A DNA stretch of 64,000 nucleotides from Serratia proteamaculans (GTDB taxonomy: Bacteria > Pseudomonadota > Gammaproteobacteria > Enterobacterales > Enterobacteriaceae): NCBI RefSeq assembly GCF_008830365.1, contig NZ_WBKI01000001.1, positions 1,550,001 to 1,614,000 of the forward strand, in the 5' to 3' direction. Position numbers and translations under genes: made by a program. Positions 33,365 through 42,780 of the stretch are shown here, piece by piece (positions within the stretch are counted from its first letter, which is position 1; every line of letters begins with the position of its first letter). Under the pieces are notes generated by a model, which made no database searches, was not told the DNA's origin, and saw only the letters and a list, made by a program, of their open reading frames with translations.

Positions 33365-34645
33365 ATGCAGGAACATGTCGCCAGTTATTATGCCGCTACC
33401 GCCAACCCGTTCGCGCCCTATCCGGCGCTGAACGGGCCGGTCCGCTGCGACGTCTGCATTATTGGCGGCGGCTTTACCGGCCTGTCGTCGGCGTTGCATT
33501 TGGTTGAGGCCGGTTACGATGTGGTGCTGCTGGAAGCCGCCCGCATCGGCTGGGGCGCCAGCGGTCGCAACGGAGGTCAGGTAGTCAACTCCTACAGTCG
33601 TGATATCGATGTGATCGAAGCGCGCTATGGCGCGGATACCGCAGCGATGCTGGGCAGCATGATGTTCGAAGGGGCAGAGATTATCCGCCAGCGCATCGAT
33701 CAATACGCCATCGCCTGCGACTACCGTCCCGGCGGCATCTTCGCCGCTCTGAATCCAAAACAACGCGATGAGCTGCAGCAGCAACAGATCCGCTGGCAGC
33801 GCTATGGCAATCACCAATTGGAATGGTTGGATCAGCAGGCTATCCGCCGTGAGATTGCCAGCGAGCGTTACGTCGGCGGGCTGTTGGATCACAACGGCGG
33901 CCACCTGCATCCACTCAATCTGGCGCTGGGTGAAGCCGAGGCGGTACGCCGTCACGGCGGGCGGCTGTTCGAACAATCTGCCGCCACGCGCATCGACTAC
34001 GGCGAAACGGTCAAGGTGCACACTGCCCAGGGGTCGGTCAGCGCCAACTTTGTGATTATTGCCGGCAACGCCTACCTCGGTGAGCAACTCGAACCCCGCC
34101 TTAGTCGCTTAAGCATGCCCTGCGGCTCACAAGTTCTCGCCACCGAACCGTTGTCCAGTGACATGGTGCTGTCGCTACTGCCCAATAATTTCTGTGTCGA
34201 AGACTGCAATTACCTGCTGGATTACTTTCGCCTGACCGCCGACAACCGCCTGCTGTATGGCGGTGGCGTGGTGTATGGCGCCCGCGACCCTGCCGATATC
34301 GACGCGTTAATCCTGCCCAAGCTATTGAAGACTTTCCCGCAACTGAAACGGGTGCGGATTGATTACCGCTGGAGCGGCAATTTCCTGCTGACGCTGTCAC
34401 GTATGCCGCAGTTTGGTCGGTTGGAGAATAACGTCTATTACATGCAGGGCGACAGCGGTCATGGCCTGACCAGCACGCATTTGGCGGGCAAGCTGATCGC
34501 CGAAGTGCTGCGCGGCGATGCCGAACGCTTTGACGCCTTCGCCAAATTGCCGCACCTGCCTTTTTTGGGTGGACGCCAGCTGCGCGTTCCCTTCACCGCC
34601 CTCGGCGCGGCCTACTATGCGTTGCGTGACCGGCTGGGGTTCTAG
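33365..34645 (+). CDS. puuB: Gamma-glutamylputrescine oxidoreductase PuuB
   Basis: 426 residues, the E. coli PuuB length. An N-terminal FAD-binding motif (CIIGGGFTGLSSAL) lies near residues 30-43, followed by GASGRNGGQV and a C-terminal FAD contact (YYMQGDSGHGLTSTHLAGKL). It is a DAO-family flavoenzyme that oxidises gamma-glutamylputrescine to the aldehyde. GGGGCGGAGG precedes the ATG. PuuC (aldehyde dehydrogenase), PuuD (hydrolase) and PuuP (importer) are not in this cluster, so the remaining steps must be encoded elsewhere. Confidence 0.94.
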   Translation: MQEHVASYYAATANPFAPYPALNGPVRCDVCIIGGGFTGLSSALHLVEAGYDVVLLEAARIGWGASGRNGGQVVNSYSRDIDVIEARYGADTAAMLGSMMFEGAEIIRQRIDQYAIACDYRPGGIFAALNPKQRDELQQQQIRWQRYGNHQLEWLDQQAIRREIASERYVGGLLDHNGGHLHPLNLALGEAEAVRRHGGRLFEQSAATRIDYGETVKVHTAQGSVSANFVIIAGNAYLGEQLEPRLSRLSMPCGSQVLATEPLSSDMVLSLLPNNFCVEDCNYLLDYFRLTADNRLLYGGGVVYGARDPADIDALILPKLLKTFPQLKRVRIDYRWSGNFLLTLSRMPQFGRLENNVYYMQGDSGHGLTSTHLAGKLIAEVLRGDAERFDAFAKLPHLPFLGGRQLRVPFTALGAAYYALRDRLGF

Positions 34646-34768
34646 TGCCTGCCCGACCAGATTTTTTTGATCTCAGTTATGCCATTTAGTTTGTTGCGGA
34701 AATCGCAATCTGTGTTACAAAAGGCTTACTTTAGCCATCTAAACACCTAAACGTCTTTTAATCACACT

Positions 34769-36280
34769 ATGCCAATTCCTACGCCCTCACGCCTCGAGAT
34801 GCGCAATATTTCGATCGCCTTTGCTGGCTTCAACGCCCTGCAAAACGTTGACTTCACCCTGCAGGGCGGCTCTACCCATGCGCTGGTCGGCGCTAATGGC
34901 GCAGGAAAATCCACGCTGATGGCAATACTTTCCGGTGCGCACAACCATTACCGTGGTGAGATCTTTATCGACGGCCAAAAAGTGGATATTCATTCGCCGC
35001 TGCAGGCGCGTCAGCACGGGATCCACGTGGTGCAGCAGGAAGTGGATGTGGCGCTGATCCCCACGCTGTCGGTGGCGGAAAATATCATGCTCGACTGGCT
35101 GAACCAGCCGGGCCATCTGCTGAACTGGGCACAACTGTATCGCCAGGCGGCACAGTTACTGGCCCAGTTGGATTTAACCATTAACCTGCGTCAACGATTG
35201 GCGGACTGCACATTGGCGGAAAAACAGCAGGTGCTGCTGGCCCGTGCGCTGTCCCACCGTTGCCGTTTCCTGGTACTCGATGAACCCACTGCCCCGCTTG
35301 ATCGCACTGAAAGTGAACGTCTGTTCCGCGTGGTGCGCCGTCTTAAGTCCGAAGGCATCGGCGTGGTGTTTATTTCCCACCGCATTCATGAACTGAGCGA
35401 AATCTGCGACCGCCTGACGGTACTGCGCGATGGCCGCCACGTCAGCGAAGACACCATGCAGGGGCTGAGCGGTGAGCAGATTGTCGAAAAGATGCTCGGC
35501 CATCAGTTGGACGACATCTTCCCGCCACCGCGCCCACCGCACGGTGCCCGTCCGCTGTTGCAGGTGGAAGGTCTGAACGATCGCCACAAGCTGCGTGACG
35601 TCACGCTAAGGCTGCATCAGGGGGAAATCCTCGGTATTGCCGGGCTGGCCGGTGCAGGCAAAACCGAACTGTGCAAGGCGCTGTTTGGTGCCTCAGCAGC
35701 CCGGGTTGAACGGGGCGAACTGCTGGGTAAGCCCTGGGCCCCGCGCGCGCCGCACCTCAGCGTTGAACAAGGGTTGGCGCTGGTGCCGGAAGAACGGCGC
35801 AAAGAAGGCATTTTTATTGATGAAGCCATCCCGATGAACCTGAGCGTCAGCGCCGACGAAAGCTTCTCACGCTGGAGCCTGTTCAACCGCCGTCAGGAAC
35901 TGCGCTGGGCGCGGGATATCATGCAGCGCCTGAACATCCGAGCCTCTGGCCCGCAACAGCGGCTGGCCAGGCTGTCGGGCGGCAACCAGCAAAAAGTCGC
36001 CATTGGCAAATGGTTACGCGGCGACGCCAAAGTGCTGATTTTCGATGAGCCGACCAAGGGCGTGGATATCAAGGCCAAACAGGAGCTGTTCACCCTGATC
36101 GACGGCCTGGCACGTGACGGTAAAGGCATTATCTATGCTTCCGGCGAGTTCTCCGAGCTGGTCGGTTTATGCGATCGCATCTGCGTGCTGTGGGATGGCC
36201 GAGTGGTGGCGGAGCTTAACGCCGCCGAGATTGATGAAGAAACCCTATTACTGTATTCCACCGGAGGAACCCCAGCGTGA
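34769..36280 (+). CDS. Sugar ABC transporter ATP-binding protein (RbsA/MglA type, duplicated ATPase)
   Basis: 503 residues with two ABC domains. The first has Walker A GANGAGKST near 41-49 and Walker B FLVLDEPTAPLDRTE. The second has the degenerate Walker A GLAGAGKTE near 290, the signature RLSGGNQQKVAIGKW and Walker B VLIFDEPTKGVDIKAK. This is the carbohydrate-uptake CUT2 layout. The ribosome site is weak. The stop overlaps the permease start by four bases. The sugar is not identifiable because no binding protein or enzyme accompanies it. Confidence 0.9.
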   Translation: MPIPTPSRLEMRNISIAFAGFNALQNVDFTLQGGSTHALVGANGAGKSTLMAILSGAHNHYRGEIFIDGQKVDIHSPLQARQHGIHVVQQEVDVALIPTLSVAENIMLDWLNQPGHLLNWAQLYRQAAQLLAQLDLTINLRQRLADCTLAEKQQVLLARALSHRCRFLVLDEPTAPLDRTESERLFRVVRRLKSEGIGVVFISHRIHELSEICDRLTVLRDGRHVSEDTMQGLSGEQIVEKMLGHQLDDIFPPPRPPHGARPLLQVEGLNDRHKLRDVTLRLHQGEILGIAGLAGAGKTELCKALFGASAARVERGELLGKPWAPRAPHLSVEQGLALVPEERRKEGIFIDEAIPMNLSVSADESFSRWSLFNRRQELRWARDIMQRLNIRASGPQQRLARLSGGNQQKVAIGKWLRGDAKVLIFDEPTKGVDIKAKQELFTLIDGLARDGKGIIYASGEFSELVGLCDRICVLWDGRVVAELNAAEIDEETLLLYSTGGTPA

Positions 36281-37272
36281 GTAAAGAATTATCCCTGCAG
36301 AATGCGCAACCCTGGCGCCATCAGCTGTTTGAATTTCTCTACAAATGGGGGATGTTACTCACCGTTGTCGCGCTGATCGCCCTGTTCGGGCTGGCGTCGG
36401 ACAACTTCCTCGATCCCAATAACATCATCAATATTTTACGCTCAATTGCCATCGTCACGGTGATCGCCATAGGGGTCTCCATTTCGCTGTCGGTCGGCGG
36501 TTTCGACCTTTCCGTCGGTTCCACCGCCTCGCTGGCCAACGCCCTGGTGGTTTCGCTGTTTGTTTGGTACGGCTTCGGGACCACCGGCGCGATTGTGCTG
36601 ACGTTGCTGATTTGCACGCTGGTCGGGCTGTTTAACGCTTTCCTGATCGTGGTGCTGAAGATCCCCGATATGCTGGCGACGCTGGCCAGCCTGTTTGTGA
36701 TCCAGGGCGTGGCGATGACCTACAGCTACGGCGGATCCATCACCCAAAATATGCTGCTGCCGAACGGCGATATGGCGGAAGGCCTGATCCCGGAGATCTT
36801 CTCATCACTGGGCCAGGTACCGGTGATCGTGCTGATTATGCTGGCAGTCACTGTTGTGGTGCAGCTGTTCCTGTCGCTGACCAAGCATGGCCGTCGTATG
36901 TATGCCATCGGCGGTAACCCGGAGGCGGCACGCCTTTCGGGTATCCGTACCGTACGTTACAGGGTTGCAGCTTATGTCATTTCTGCCCTGCTGGCCTCGC
37001 TTGGCGGCATACTGCTGGCGTCACGTATTGGTTCTTCGCAGGTGAATGCCGGCAGCGGTTATCTGATGGATGCGGTTGCCGCCGCCTACATTGGTTTTTC
37101 GCTGGCCGGCTCCGGCAAACCTAACGCGCTTGGCACGCTGGTCGGCGCGGTGATCCTCGGCGTGCTGCAGAACGGCCTGGTGATGCTCTCCGTCCCCTAC
37201 TACGCGATGGACATTATCAAAGGCCTGGTGCTGGCCCTGGCGCTGGCGATCACCTACATCCAGAAACGTTGA
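36277..37272 (+). CDS. Sugar ABC transporter permease (RbsC type)
   Basis: 331 residues with about nine to ten hydrophobic helices. The signature GVSISLSVGGFDLSVGST lies in the first half, and the coupling loop KHGRRMYAIGGNPEAARLSGI is diagnostic of CUT2 permeases. It would form a homodimeric channel with the upstream ATPase. A strong terminator follows immediately, so the operon holds only these two genes and lacks a periplasmic binding protein. Confidence 0.9.
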   Translation: MSKELSLQNAQPWRHQLFEFLYKWGMLLTVVALIALFGLASDNFLDPNNIINILRSIAIVTVIAIGVSISLSVGGFDLSVGSTASLANALVVSLFVWYGFGTTGAIVLTLLICTLVGLFNAFLIVVLKIPDMLATLASLFVIQGVAMTYSYGGSITQNMLLPNGDMAEGLIPEIFSSLGQVPVIVLIMLAVTVVVQLFLSLTKHGRRMYAIGGNPEAARLSGIRTVRYRVAAYVISALLASLGGILLASRIGSSQVNAGSGYLMDAVAAAYIGFSLAGSGKPNALGTLVGAVILGVLQNGLVMLSVPYYAMDIIKGLVLALALAITYIQKR

Positions 37273-37277
37273 TCCCC

Positions 37278-37307
37278 CCGGCGCACGCCCTGCTGCGCCG
37301 GTTTTTT
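37278..37307 (+). terminator. Intrinsic terminator of the sugar ABC operon
   Basis: CCGGCGCA (37278-37285) and TGCGCCGG (37294-37301) with an eight-base loop, followed by T6. Confidence 0.9.
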
Positions 37308-37359
37308 CCTGCCATTCATCAATTTCTTCGTCATATCCCCTTTCCTTTTATAAGCATAC

Positions 37360-37380
37360 AAATGATACGAATTATCATTT
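37360..37380. promoter_or_regulatory. Fur box upstream of the TonB-dependent receptor
   Basis: AATGATACGAATTATCATT (37361-37379) has perfect seven-base arms, extended by a flanking A/T pair, and closely fits the Fur consensus. It lies about 155 bp before the receptor ATG and predicts iron repression. Confidence 0.85.
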
Positions 37381-37532
37381 GCGTTTACATTTTGTTTGAA
37401 ATCCTTACAATGGCCTGACGAAATACTGACGGAACGACGATCTTCGCAACGACGGAGCCCGTTTCTACTTATTATTCAAACCGTTAAAACGACACTTTGT
37501 CGATTTACATCAGACCAGGAAAGGTTTGCCTC

Positions 37533-39527
37533 ATGGAAAAGCCACGTTATAACCAGCTTACCGCACTGATTATTGCCTCACTCGGCAGCGCCGGCGTCTT
37601 CGCCGCACCACAAGATGATGCACAGGACACCATGGTGGTGACCGCCTCCGGTTTCCAGCAACGGATCCAGGATTCCGCAGCCTCTATCTCAGTGATCCCA
37701 CGCCAGCAGATTGAAGACAAAGCCTATCGCGACGTCACCGACGCATTAAAAGACGTGCCGGGCGTGGTAGTCACCGGCGGGGCAAGCAGCAGCGATATCA
37801 GCATCCGCGGCATGTCCTCCAAATACACCCTGATTCTGGTAGATGGCAAACGCGTGGACACGCGTGGCACTCGCCCGAACAGCGATAACTCCGGCATCGA
37901 ACAGGGTTGGTTGCCACCGCTGGAAGCCATCGAACGCATCGAAGTAGTACGTGGCCCTATGTCATCGCTGTATGGTTCCGATGCCATGGGCGGCGTGATC
38001 AACGTGATCACCCGCAAGACCTCCAGGACCGAATGGAAAGGCTCTCTGCACGGCGACGCCACCTTCCAGGAACGCAGTGACTCCGGCGATATTTTCCAGA
38101 CCAACGCCTACGCCTCCGGCCCGCTGATTGAAGGCTTGCTGGGCCTGCGGGTCAACGGCCTGCTGTCGCGTCGTGCCGAGGATCAAATCCTCAACGGCTT
38201 TAACGAACAGCGCATGCGCAGCGGCACTGCGGTATTTAGCCTGACACCGGATGATAAAAACGAATTCGACTTTGAAGTTGGCCGCTCGCTGCAGGACCGT
38301 AACAGCACGCCAGGTAAATCCATGGCGACCGAAAACTGTCGCAATAACAAATGTACGCCAAACACCGCCAGTGACAGCCTTTACGCCCGCACCAACTATG
38401 CACTGACGCATAACGGTTATTACGACTTCGGCAACACCACCAGTTACATTCAGCACGAAGAAAACAATAATCCGGGCCGCAAAATGAAGATGTATAACAC
38501 CATCCTCAATACCCAAACCCAGTTTGATCTCGGCGCCCATATGCTGAGCCTGGGTGGTCAATATCGTTACGAAAAATTGAGTGACGAAGGCAATCAGTTG
38601 GAAGCGGCAGATGGCTTGAATAAGCTGACCCGTTGGAGCTGGGCGCTGTTTGCCGAAGACGAATGGGCGATGACCAACGACTTCAGCCTGACCAGCGGCA
38701 TCCGTATGGATCAGGACCAGAACTACGGCAACCACTGGACACCGCGCATGTACGGCGTCTGGCACCTGACCGAGCAATTTACCCTGAAAGGCGGCGTTTC
38801 CGCCGGCTACCGGTCACCAGACCTGCGCCAATCCTCTGCCAACTGGGGACAAATCACCGGTGGTGGGCGCACCTCAATCATTATCGGCAACCCGGACCTG
38901 CAGCCAGAGAAGAGCCTGAGCGAAGAGATCGGCGTGATGTGGGATAACCAACAGGGCCTGAACGCCGGCGTAACCCTGTTCAACACCGACTTCAAAGACA
39001 AGATCACCGAAGTCCGTCGCTGTGACAGCGGTGATGGCGACGCACAATGCATGATCGGCAATACGCCTTACTACTTTATCAGTGACCGCACTAACGTTGA
39101 TAAAGCCAATATGCGCGGCGTAGAGGCCACCTTCGGTTGGGAAATCACCAAGGACTGGGAGTGGACCACCAACTATACCTATACCTCGTCCGAACAGAAA
39201 AGCGGAGATTTCCAGGGCAAGCCGCTGAACCAGATGCCGAAACATATGGTTAACAGCGTGCTGGATTGGCAGGCCACACAAGACGTCAGCCTGTGGTCAC
39301 GCGTGAACTTCCGCAGCAAGACTTCAGATTATTTAAGCCGGACGTCAATGGCCAAGAGCACGCCGTCTTACACCTTTGTCGATGCCGGGCTGAGCTATAA
39401 GGCCAATAAAAACCTGCAGGTTACCGGTGGGGTCTACAACATCCTCGACAAAACCGTGGATTACGATCACTACAACACCGTACTGGATGGTCGCCGCTAC
39501 ACCGTCGGCATGACTTACAACTTCTGA
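37533..39527 (+). CDS. TonB-dependent outer-membrane siderophore receptor (CirA/FepA-like)
   Basis: 664 residues. A signal peptide spans about 1-24, the TonB box (TMVVTA) is at 33-38, then comes the plug domain with LKDVPGVVVTGG, SIRGMSSKYTLILVDGKRV and VVRGPMSSLYGSDAMGGVINVITRK. A beta-barrel follows and ends in a terminal Phe. It is closest in style to catecholate receptors such as CirA (663 residues). It has a Fur box upstream and is followed by a siderophore-binding lipoprotein gene, so it serves ferric siderophore uptake. Which catecholate it binds cannot be told. Confidence 0.9.
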   Translation: MEKPRYNQLTALIIASLGSAGVFAAPQDDAQDTMVVTASGFQQRIQDSAASISVIPRQQIEDKAYRDVTDALKDVPGVVVTGGASSSDISIRGMSSKYTLILVDGKRVDTRGTRPNSDNSGIEQGWLPPLEAIERIEVVRGPMSSLYGSDAMGGVINVITRKTSRTEWKGSLHGDATFQERSDSGDIFQTNAYASGPLIEGLLGLRVNGLLSRRAEDQILNGFNEQRMRSGTAVFSLTPDDKNEFDFEVGRSLQDRNSTPGKSMATENCRNNKCTPNTASDSLYARTNYALTHNGYYDFGNTTSYIQHEENNNPGRKMKMYNTILNTQTQFDLGAHMLSLGGQYRYEKLSDEGNQLEAADGLNKLTRWSWALFAEDEWAMTNDFSLTSGIRMDQDQNYGNHWTPRMYGVWHLTEQFTLKGGVSAGYRSPDLRQSSANWGQITGGGRTSIIIGNPDLQPEKSLSEEIGVMWDNQQGLNAGVTLFNTDFKDKITEVRRCDSGDGDAQCMIGNTPYYFISDRTNVDKANMRGVEATFGWEITKDWEWTTNYTYTSSEQKSGDFQGKPLNQMPKHMVNSVLDWQATQDVSLWSRVNFRSKTSDYLSRTSMAKSTPSYTFVDAGLSYKANKNLQVTGGVYNILDKTVDYDHYNTVLDGRRYTVGMTYNF

Positions 39528-39536
39528 TGCCACACT

Positions 39537-39567
39537 GGGCGCGCACTTCAAACTGCGCGCCCTTTTT
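39537..39567 (+). terminator. Hairpin terminator/attenuator between receptor and binding-protein genes
   Basis: GGGCGCGC (39537-39544) and GCGCGCCC (39555-39562) with T5. It may cut expression of the downstream lipoprotein relative to the receptor. Confidence 0.8.
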
Positions 39568-39594
39568 GTCACTCTCGCACCCGAGGAAGCCTTA

Positions 39595-40533
39595 ATGACA
39601 TTACGTCGTTCCCCCATGGTTATCGCCCTGCTGGCCTGTATGACGCTGGCAGGCTGCAACAGTCAACCCCACACTGCGGCCCCGGCAACGGTCAGCTTTC
39701 AACATCTTAACGGCACCACAGAAGTGAAAAAACACCCGCAACGCGTGGTGGTGCTGGACTACGCTTCGCTGGAAACCCTGCAACTGCTGGGCGTCGAGCC
39801 GCTGGCACTGCCAGGCAACCGCAGCATGCTGCCGGATAGCCTGAAGCAGTATCAGGATGCCAAATACCTCAACGCCGGTACCCTGTTTGAACCGGACATG
39901 GCCACGCTGCGCGCAGCCAAACCGGATCTTATCCTGATCGCCGGTCGCTCTTCCAAGGCCTATAGTGAACTGAGTGGTATCGCACCAACGTTGAATATGG
40001 CGATTGATCCGCAAGATCAACTGGGCAGCCTTAAGCAACGGACTCTGCAGTTGGGTGAGTTGTTCGATAAACAGCAGCAGGCACAGGCCGCGGTCGACAA
40101 ACTGGACGCTGAAATTGCAGCAGTCAAACCGCAAGTGGCAAAAGCCGGGCGTGGCCTGGTGGTGTTATTCTCTGGCGGGAAAATCAGCGCTTATGCGCCC
40201 AAGAGCCGTTTCAGCTTTACCTACGATGCGCTCGGATTCCCTTCGGCGTTACAGAGCGAAAACCCCGATGTCCGCGGCAACAAGCTATCGCCCGAGCAGG
40301 TGGCTAAACTGAACCCGGACTGGCTGTTTATCATCGATCGCGATGCGGCAACCGGCCGTCCGAATGCGGTTGCTCCGCAGAAGATACTCACCACTACCGC
40401 GCTGAAAAACACCGTGGCGGTGAAGAAAGGTCAGGTGGTTTATTTGCCGGCGGCGGAGGTCTATTTGTCTGGCGGTATTATCACCAGTCAGCATATCGTC
40501 GAACGCGTCGCCGACGCGCTAAACAAGAAGTAA
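39595..40533 (+). CDS. Ferric-siderophore ABC transporter binding lipoprotein
   Basis: 312 residues. The lipobox LAGC has Cys21, so the mature protein is membrane-anchored in the periplasm. The ferric-siderophore binding fold shows PQRVVVLDYASLETLQLLGVEP and, near the end, LTTTALKNTVAVKKGQVVYL. It resembles the FatB/CeuE/YclQ group, which carries catecholate-type siderophores. GAGGA lies before the ATG. It is downstream of the receptor and converges with the ATPase and permease genes, which together complete an uptake route. Confidence 0.88.
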   Translation: MTLRRSPMVIALLACMTLAGCNSQPHTAAPATVSFQHLNGTTEVKKHPQRVVVLDYASLETLQLLGVEPLALPGNRSMLPDSLKQYQDAKYLNAGTLFEPDMATLRAAKPDLILIAGRSSKAYSELSGIAPTLNMAIDPQDQLGSLKQRTLQLGELFDKQQQAQAAVDKLDAEIAAVKPQVAKAGRGLVVLFSGGKISAYAPKSRFSFTYDALGFPSALQSENPDVRGNKLSPEQVAKLNPDWLFIIDRDAATGRPNAVAPQKILTTTALKNTVAVKKGQVVYLPAAEVYLSGGIITSQHIVERVADALNKK

Positions 40534-40539
40534 TAGTAA

Positions 40540-40563
40540 AAGGCCCGGTGATCACCGGGCCTT
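40540..40563. terminator. Bidirectional terminator between the convergent iron-transport genes
   Basis: A perfect 24-base palindrome with arms AAGGCCCGGTGA and TCACCGGGCCTT. On the minus strand it is followed by TTACTATT, and on the plus strand by CCTGAT. Confidence 0.8.
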
Positions 40564-40570
40564 CCTGATA

Positions 40571-41359
40571 TCAAACCACCGGCTGGTTCACCAGGCCGTC
40601 GATCAACACCTGCGGTGTCCCTTGCGAACAACGCTCAATCCGCCCACGCACGCCATACACCCGCGCCAGACTCTGCGGCGTAATCACCTCTTCCGGCGCA
40701 CCGTCGGCAATCAATTCGCCATTCTGCAGCATCAGTACATGGTCACCATGACGCAGGGCGATATTGATGTCATGCACCACCACCACCGTGATGATATTGC
40801 GTTTACGCGTCTCTTTACGCACCAGATCCATCACGTGAAACTGGTAGTTGAGATCGAGCGCGCTCAGCGGTTCATCCAGCAACAACAACGAGGGCTGGCG
40901 GATCAGCGACTGTGCCAACCCGACCAACTGTTTCTGCCCACCGGAGAGCTGATCAAGATAGCTCAGCGCCAAATGGGCGATGCCCAGCTGCTCGAGCAGC
41001 GCCATCACCTCGGCCTCGCTGCCGGCGTTGCTGCGGCCGCCTGAAGCGCGTTGCGCCACTATAATCGACTCCAGCACGTGCAGATGCACCCCGGCAGGCA
41101 ACGATTGTGGCAGATACACCACCTTTTCAGCCCGGCGGGCAAAAGGCATCTGCATTAAATCGGTATCATCCAGCCACAGTTGCCCCTGCGCCGGGTTTAA
41201 CCCCGCCAATGAACGTAGCAGCGTCGACTTTCCACTGCCGTTCGGCCCCAACAGCACGGTGATTTGACCGCGAGATAACATCGGGACCGCCAGATCGCTG
41301 ATCACCTGACGCTTCGGATAACCGGCAGAAAAATGCTCAATGCGTAATCCCTGGCTCAT
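40571..41359 (-). CDS. Ferric-siderophore ABC transporter ATP-binding protein
   Basis: 262 residues, one ABC domain of the FecE/FepC type. Walker A is GPNGSGKST, the signature LSGGQKQLVGLAQ and Walker B LLLLDEPLSALD. The start overlaps the permease stop by four bases. It would drive import of the siderophore delivered by the lipoprotein encoded opposite. The C-terminal tail after RVYGVRGRIERC is typical of the family. Confidence 0.9.
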   Translation of the reverse strand: MSQGLRIEHFSAGYPKRQVISDLAVPMLSRGQITVLLGPNGSGKSTLLRSLAGLNPAQGQLWLDDTDLMQMPFARRAEKVVYLPQSLPAGVHLHVLESIIVAQRASGGRSNAGSEAEVMALLEQLGIAHLALSYLDQLSGGQKQLVGLAQSLIRQPSLLLLDEPLSALDLNYQFHVMDLVRKETRKRNIITVVVVHDINIALRHGDHVLMLQNGELIADGAPEEVITPQSLARVYGVRGRIERCSQGTPQVLIDGLVNQPVV

Positions 41360-42438
41360 ACATTCCCCCGATGACGCAAAATAATACTCAGGAAGAACGG
41401 TACACCCACCAGCGAGGTGACAATACCCACCGGAATGATGATCCCCGGGATCAGGTTTTTCGACACTACGGAAGCCATCGACAACACCAGCGCACCAATC
41501 AGCGCACTGGCCGGCAGATAGAAACGGTGATCTTCACCGAAAATCATTCGGGCGATATGGGGCGCCACCAGGCCGATAAAACCGATAGGCCCGACAAACG
41601 CCACCGCTAATGCGGAAAGAATACTGATACGCAATAAAGTGGTCAGACGCAGACGACGCACGTCGATACCAAAGCTCACCGCCCGATCTTCACCCAGACG
41701 CAGCGCGGTCAGTTTCCATGAGCTCATCATCGACAACGGCAGCAGCACAGCGAATACTCCGAGCAGGATACCCAGCTTGTCCCATGAGGCGCGCGCCAGG
41801 CTGCCCATGGTCCAGAACACCAGCCCCTGCAGCGTGTCTTCGCTGGCAATAAACTGCATCATGGAAACCAGCGCGTTAAAGGTGAACACCAGCGCAATGC
41901 CAAACAGCACCACCCCGGAGGTGGCAACCCGCGTCCAGCGCGTAATACCGTCCAGCATCAGCGCGGCGAACAGGGCGAAAACAAACGCATTGGCAGAAAT
42001 AAACCACTGGTCGGGAATGCCCGGTAAGCCAATCCCCAACACGATGGCCAGCGCCGCGCCGAAAGCCGCAGCAGAAGACACACCCAGGGTAAAGGGGCTA
42101 GCCAGCGGGTTATTCAGGATGGTCTGCATTTCGGCACCGGCCAGGCCAAGCGCAAAGCCCACCACCACCGCCATCAGGGCATATGGCAGGCGGATATCCC
42201 AGACGATCACCCGCGTTCCGGCATCGGCCGTCGCAGGATCAATCAGCGTTTGCCACAGCGAGGACAACGAAAGACCTGAGGGCCCCAGGGTAAAATCCAG
42301 CAGCAGCGATCCCAAAATCGCCAATGCCAACACCCCCATCATCAATAAACGGTGGCGGAGAATATGGTGATAACGCCCCATAACATTGACGTCAGGTTGC
42401 CCCTTGGCGTCAGACAGAGGATCGGTGGATACGCTCAT
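41356..42438 (-). CDS. Ferric-siderophore ABC transporter permease (FecCD family)
   Basis: 360 residues with about nine to ten hydrophobic helices. The FecCD signatures are RLPYALMAVVVGFALGLAGAEMQTILNNPLASPFTLGVSSAAAFGA and VGPIGFIGLVAPHIAR. Many iron-siderophore systems use two different FecCD subunits; here only one is present, so it should form a homodimer. A Fur-like site lies about 90 bp upstream. The ribosome site is weak. Confidence 0.9.
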   Translation of the reverse strand: MSVSTDPLSDAKGQPDVNVMGRYHHILRHRLLMMGVLALAILGSLLLDFTLGPSGLSLSSLWQTLIDPATADAGTRVIVWDIRLPYALMAVVVGFALGLAGAEMQTILNNPLASPFTLGVSSAAAFGAALAIVLGIGLPGIPDQWFISANAFVFALFAALMLDGITRWTRVATSGVVLFGIALVFTFNALVSMMQFIASEDTLQGLVFWTMGSLARASWDKLGILLGVFAVLLPLSMMSSWKLTALRLGEDRAVSFGIDVRRLRLTTLLRISILSALAVAFVGPIGFIGLVAPHIARMIFGEDHRFYLPASALIGALVLSMASVVSKNLIPGIIIPVGIVTSLVGVPFFLSIILRHRGNV

Positions 42439-42527
42439 TATTTCGGATACCTGTTACGACGATGACCATAGCGGTGTGCCAGACGGCCGCTTGAACCTGA
42501 TAAGCAGCCGGTAACAATAAAGCAAAC

Positions 42528-42549
42528 GATAATACTTATCAATCATATC
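42528..42549. promoter_or_regulatory. Fur-like box upstream of the iron permease
   Basis: GATAATACTTATC (42528-42540), followed by AATCATATC, resembles overlapping Fur half-sites. It faces the minus-strand permease-ATPase operon. The rest of 42439-42780 shows no gene. Confidence 0.6.
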
Positions 42550-42780
42550 AATAGCTATTACCCGTCATGTGAATATGTAACGCTTTATTTTATAAGGTGA
42601 TTAACCAAACAGGTCTGACAAGCCGTTGCTAGCGGACAGGGTTAATAATTCCGAAAGTTTCGCCTCGCTCGGTCCGGCTGTGACAAATGGCAACGAAACC
42701 ACATAGAATCCAAAACCAGACCGGTAAATAACGTGCTCACCGCGCCAGACCGGATATTTTGGCCTGTTGGCAGGGCCCCT

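Noticed and set aside
33251..34087. 278-codon minus-strand frame opposite puuR/puuB
   Set aside because: Antisense of puuB, which has full-length homology on the plus strand.
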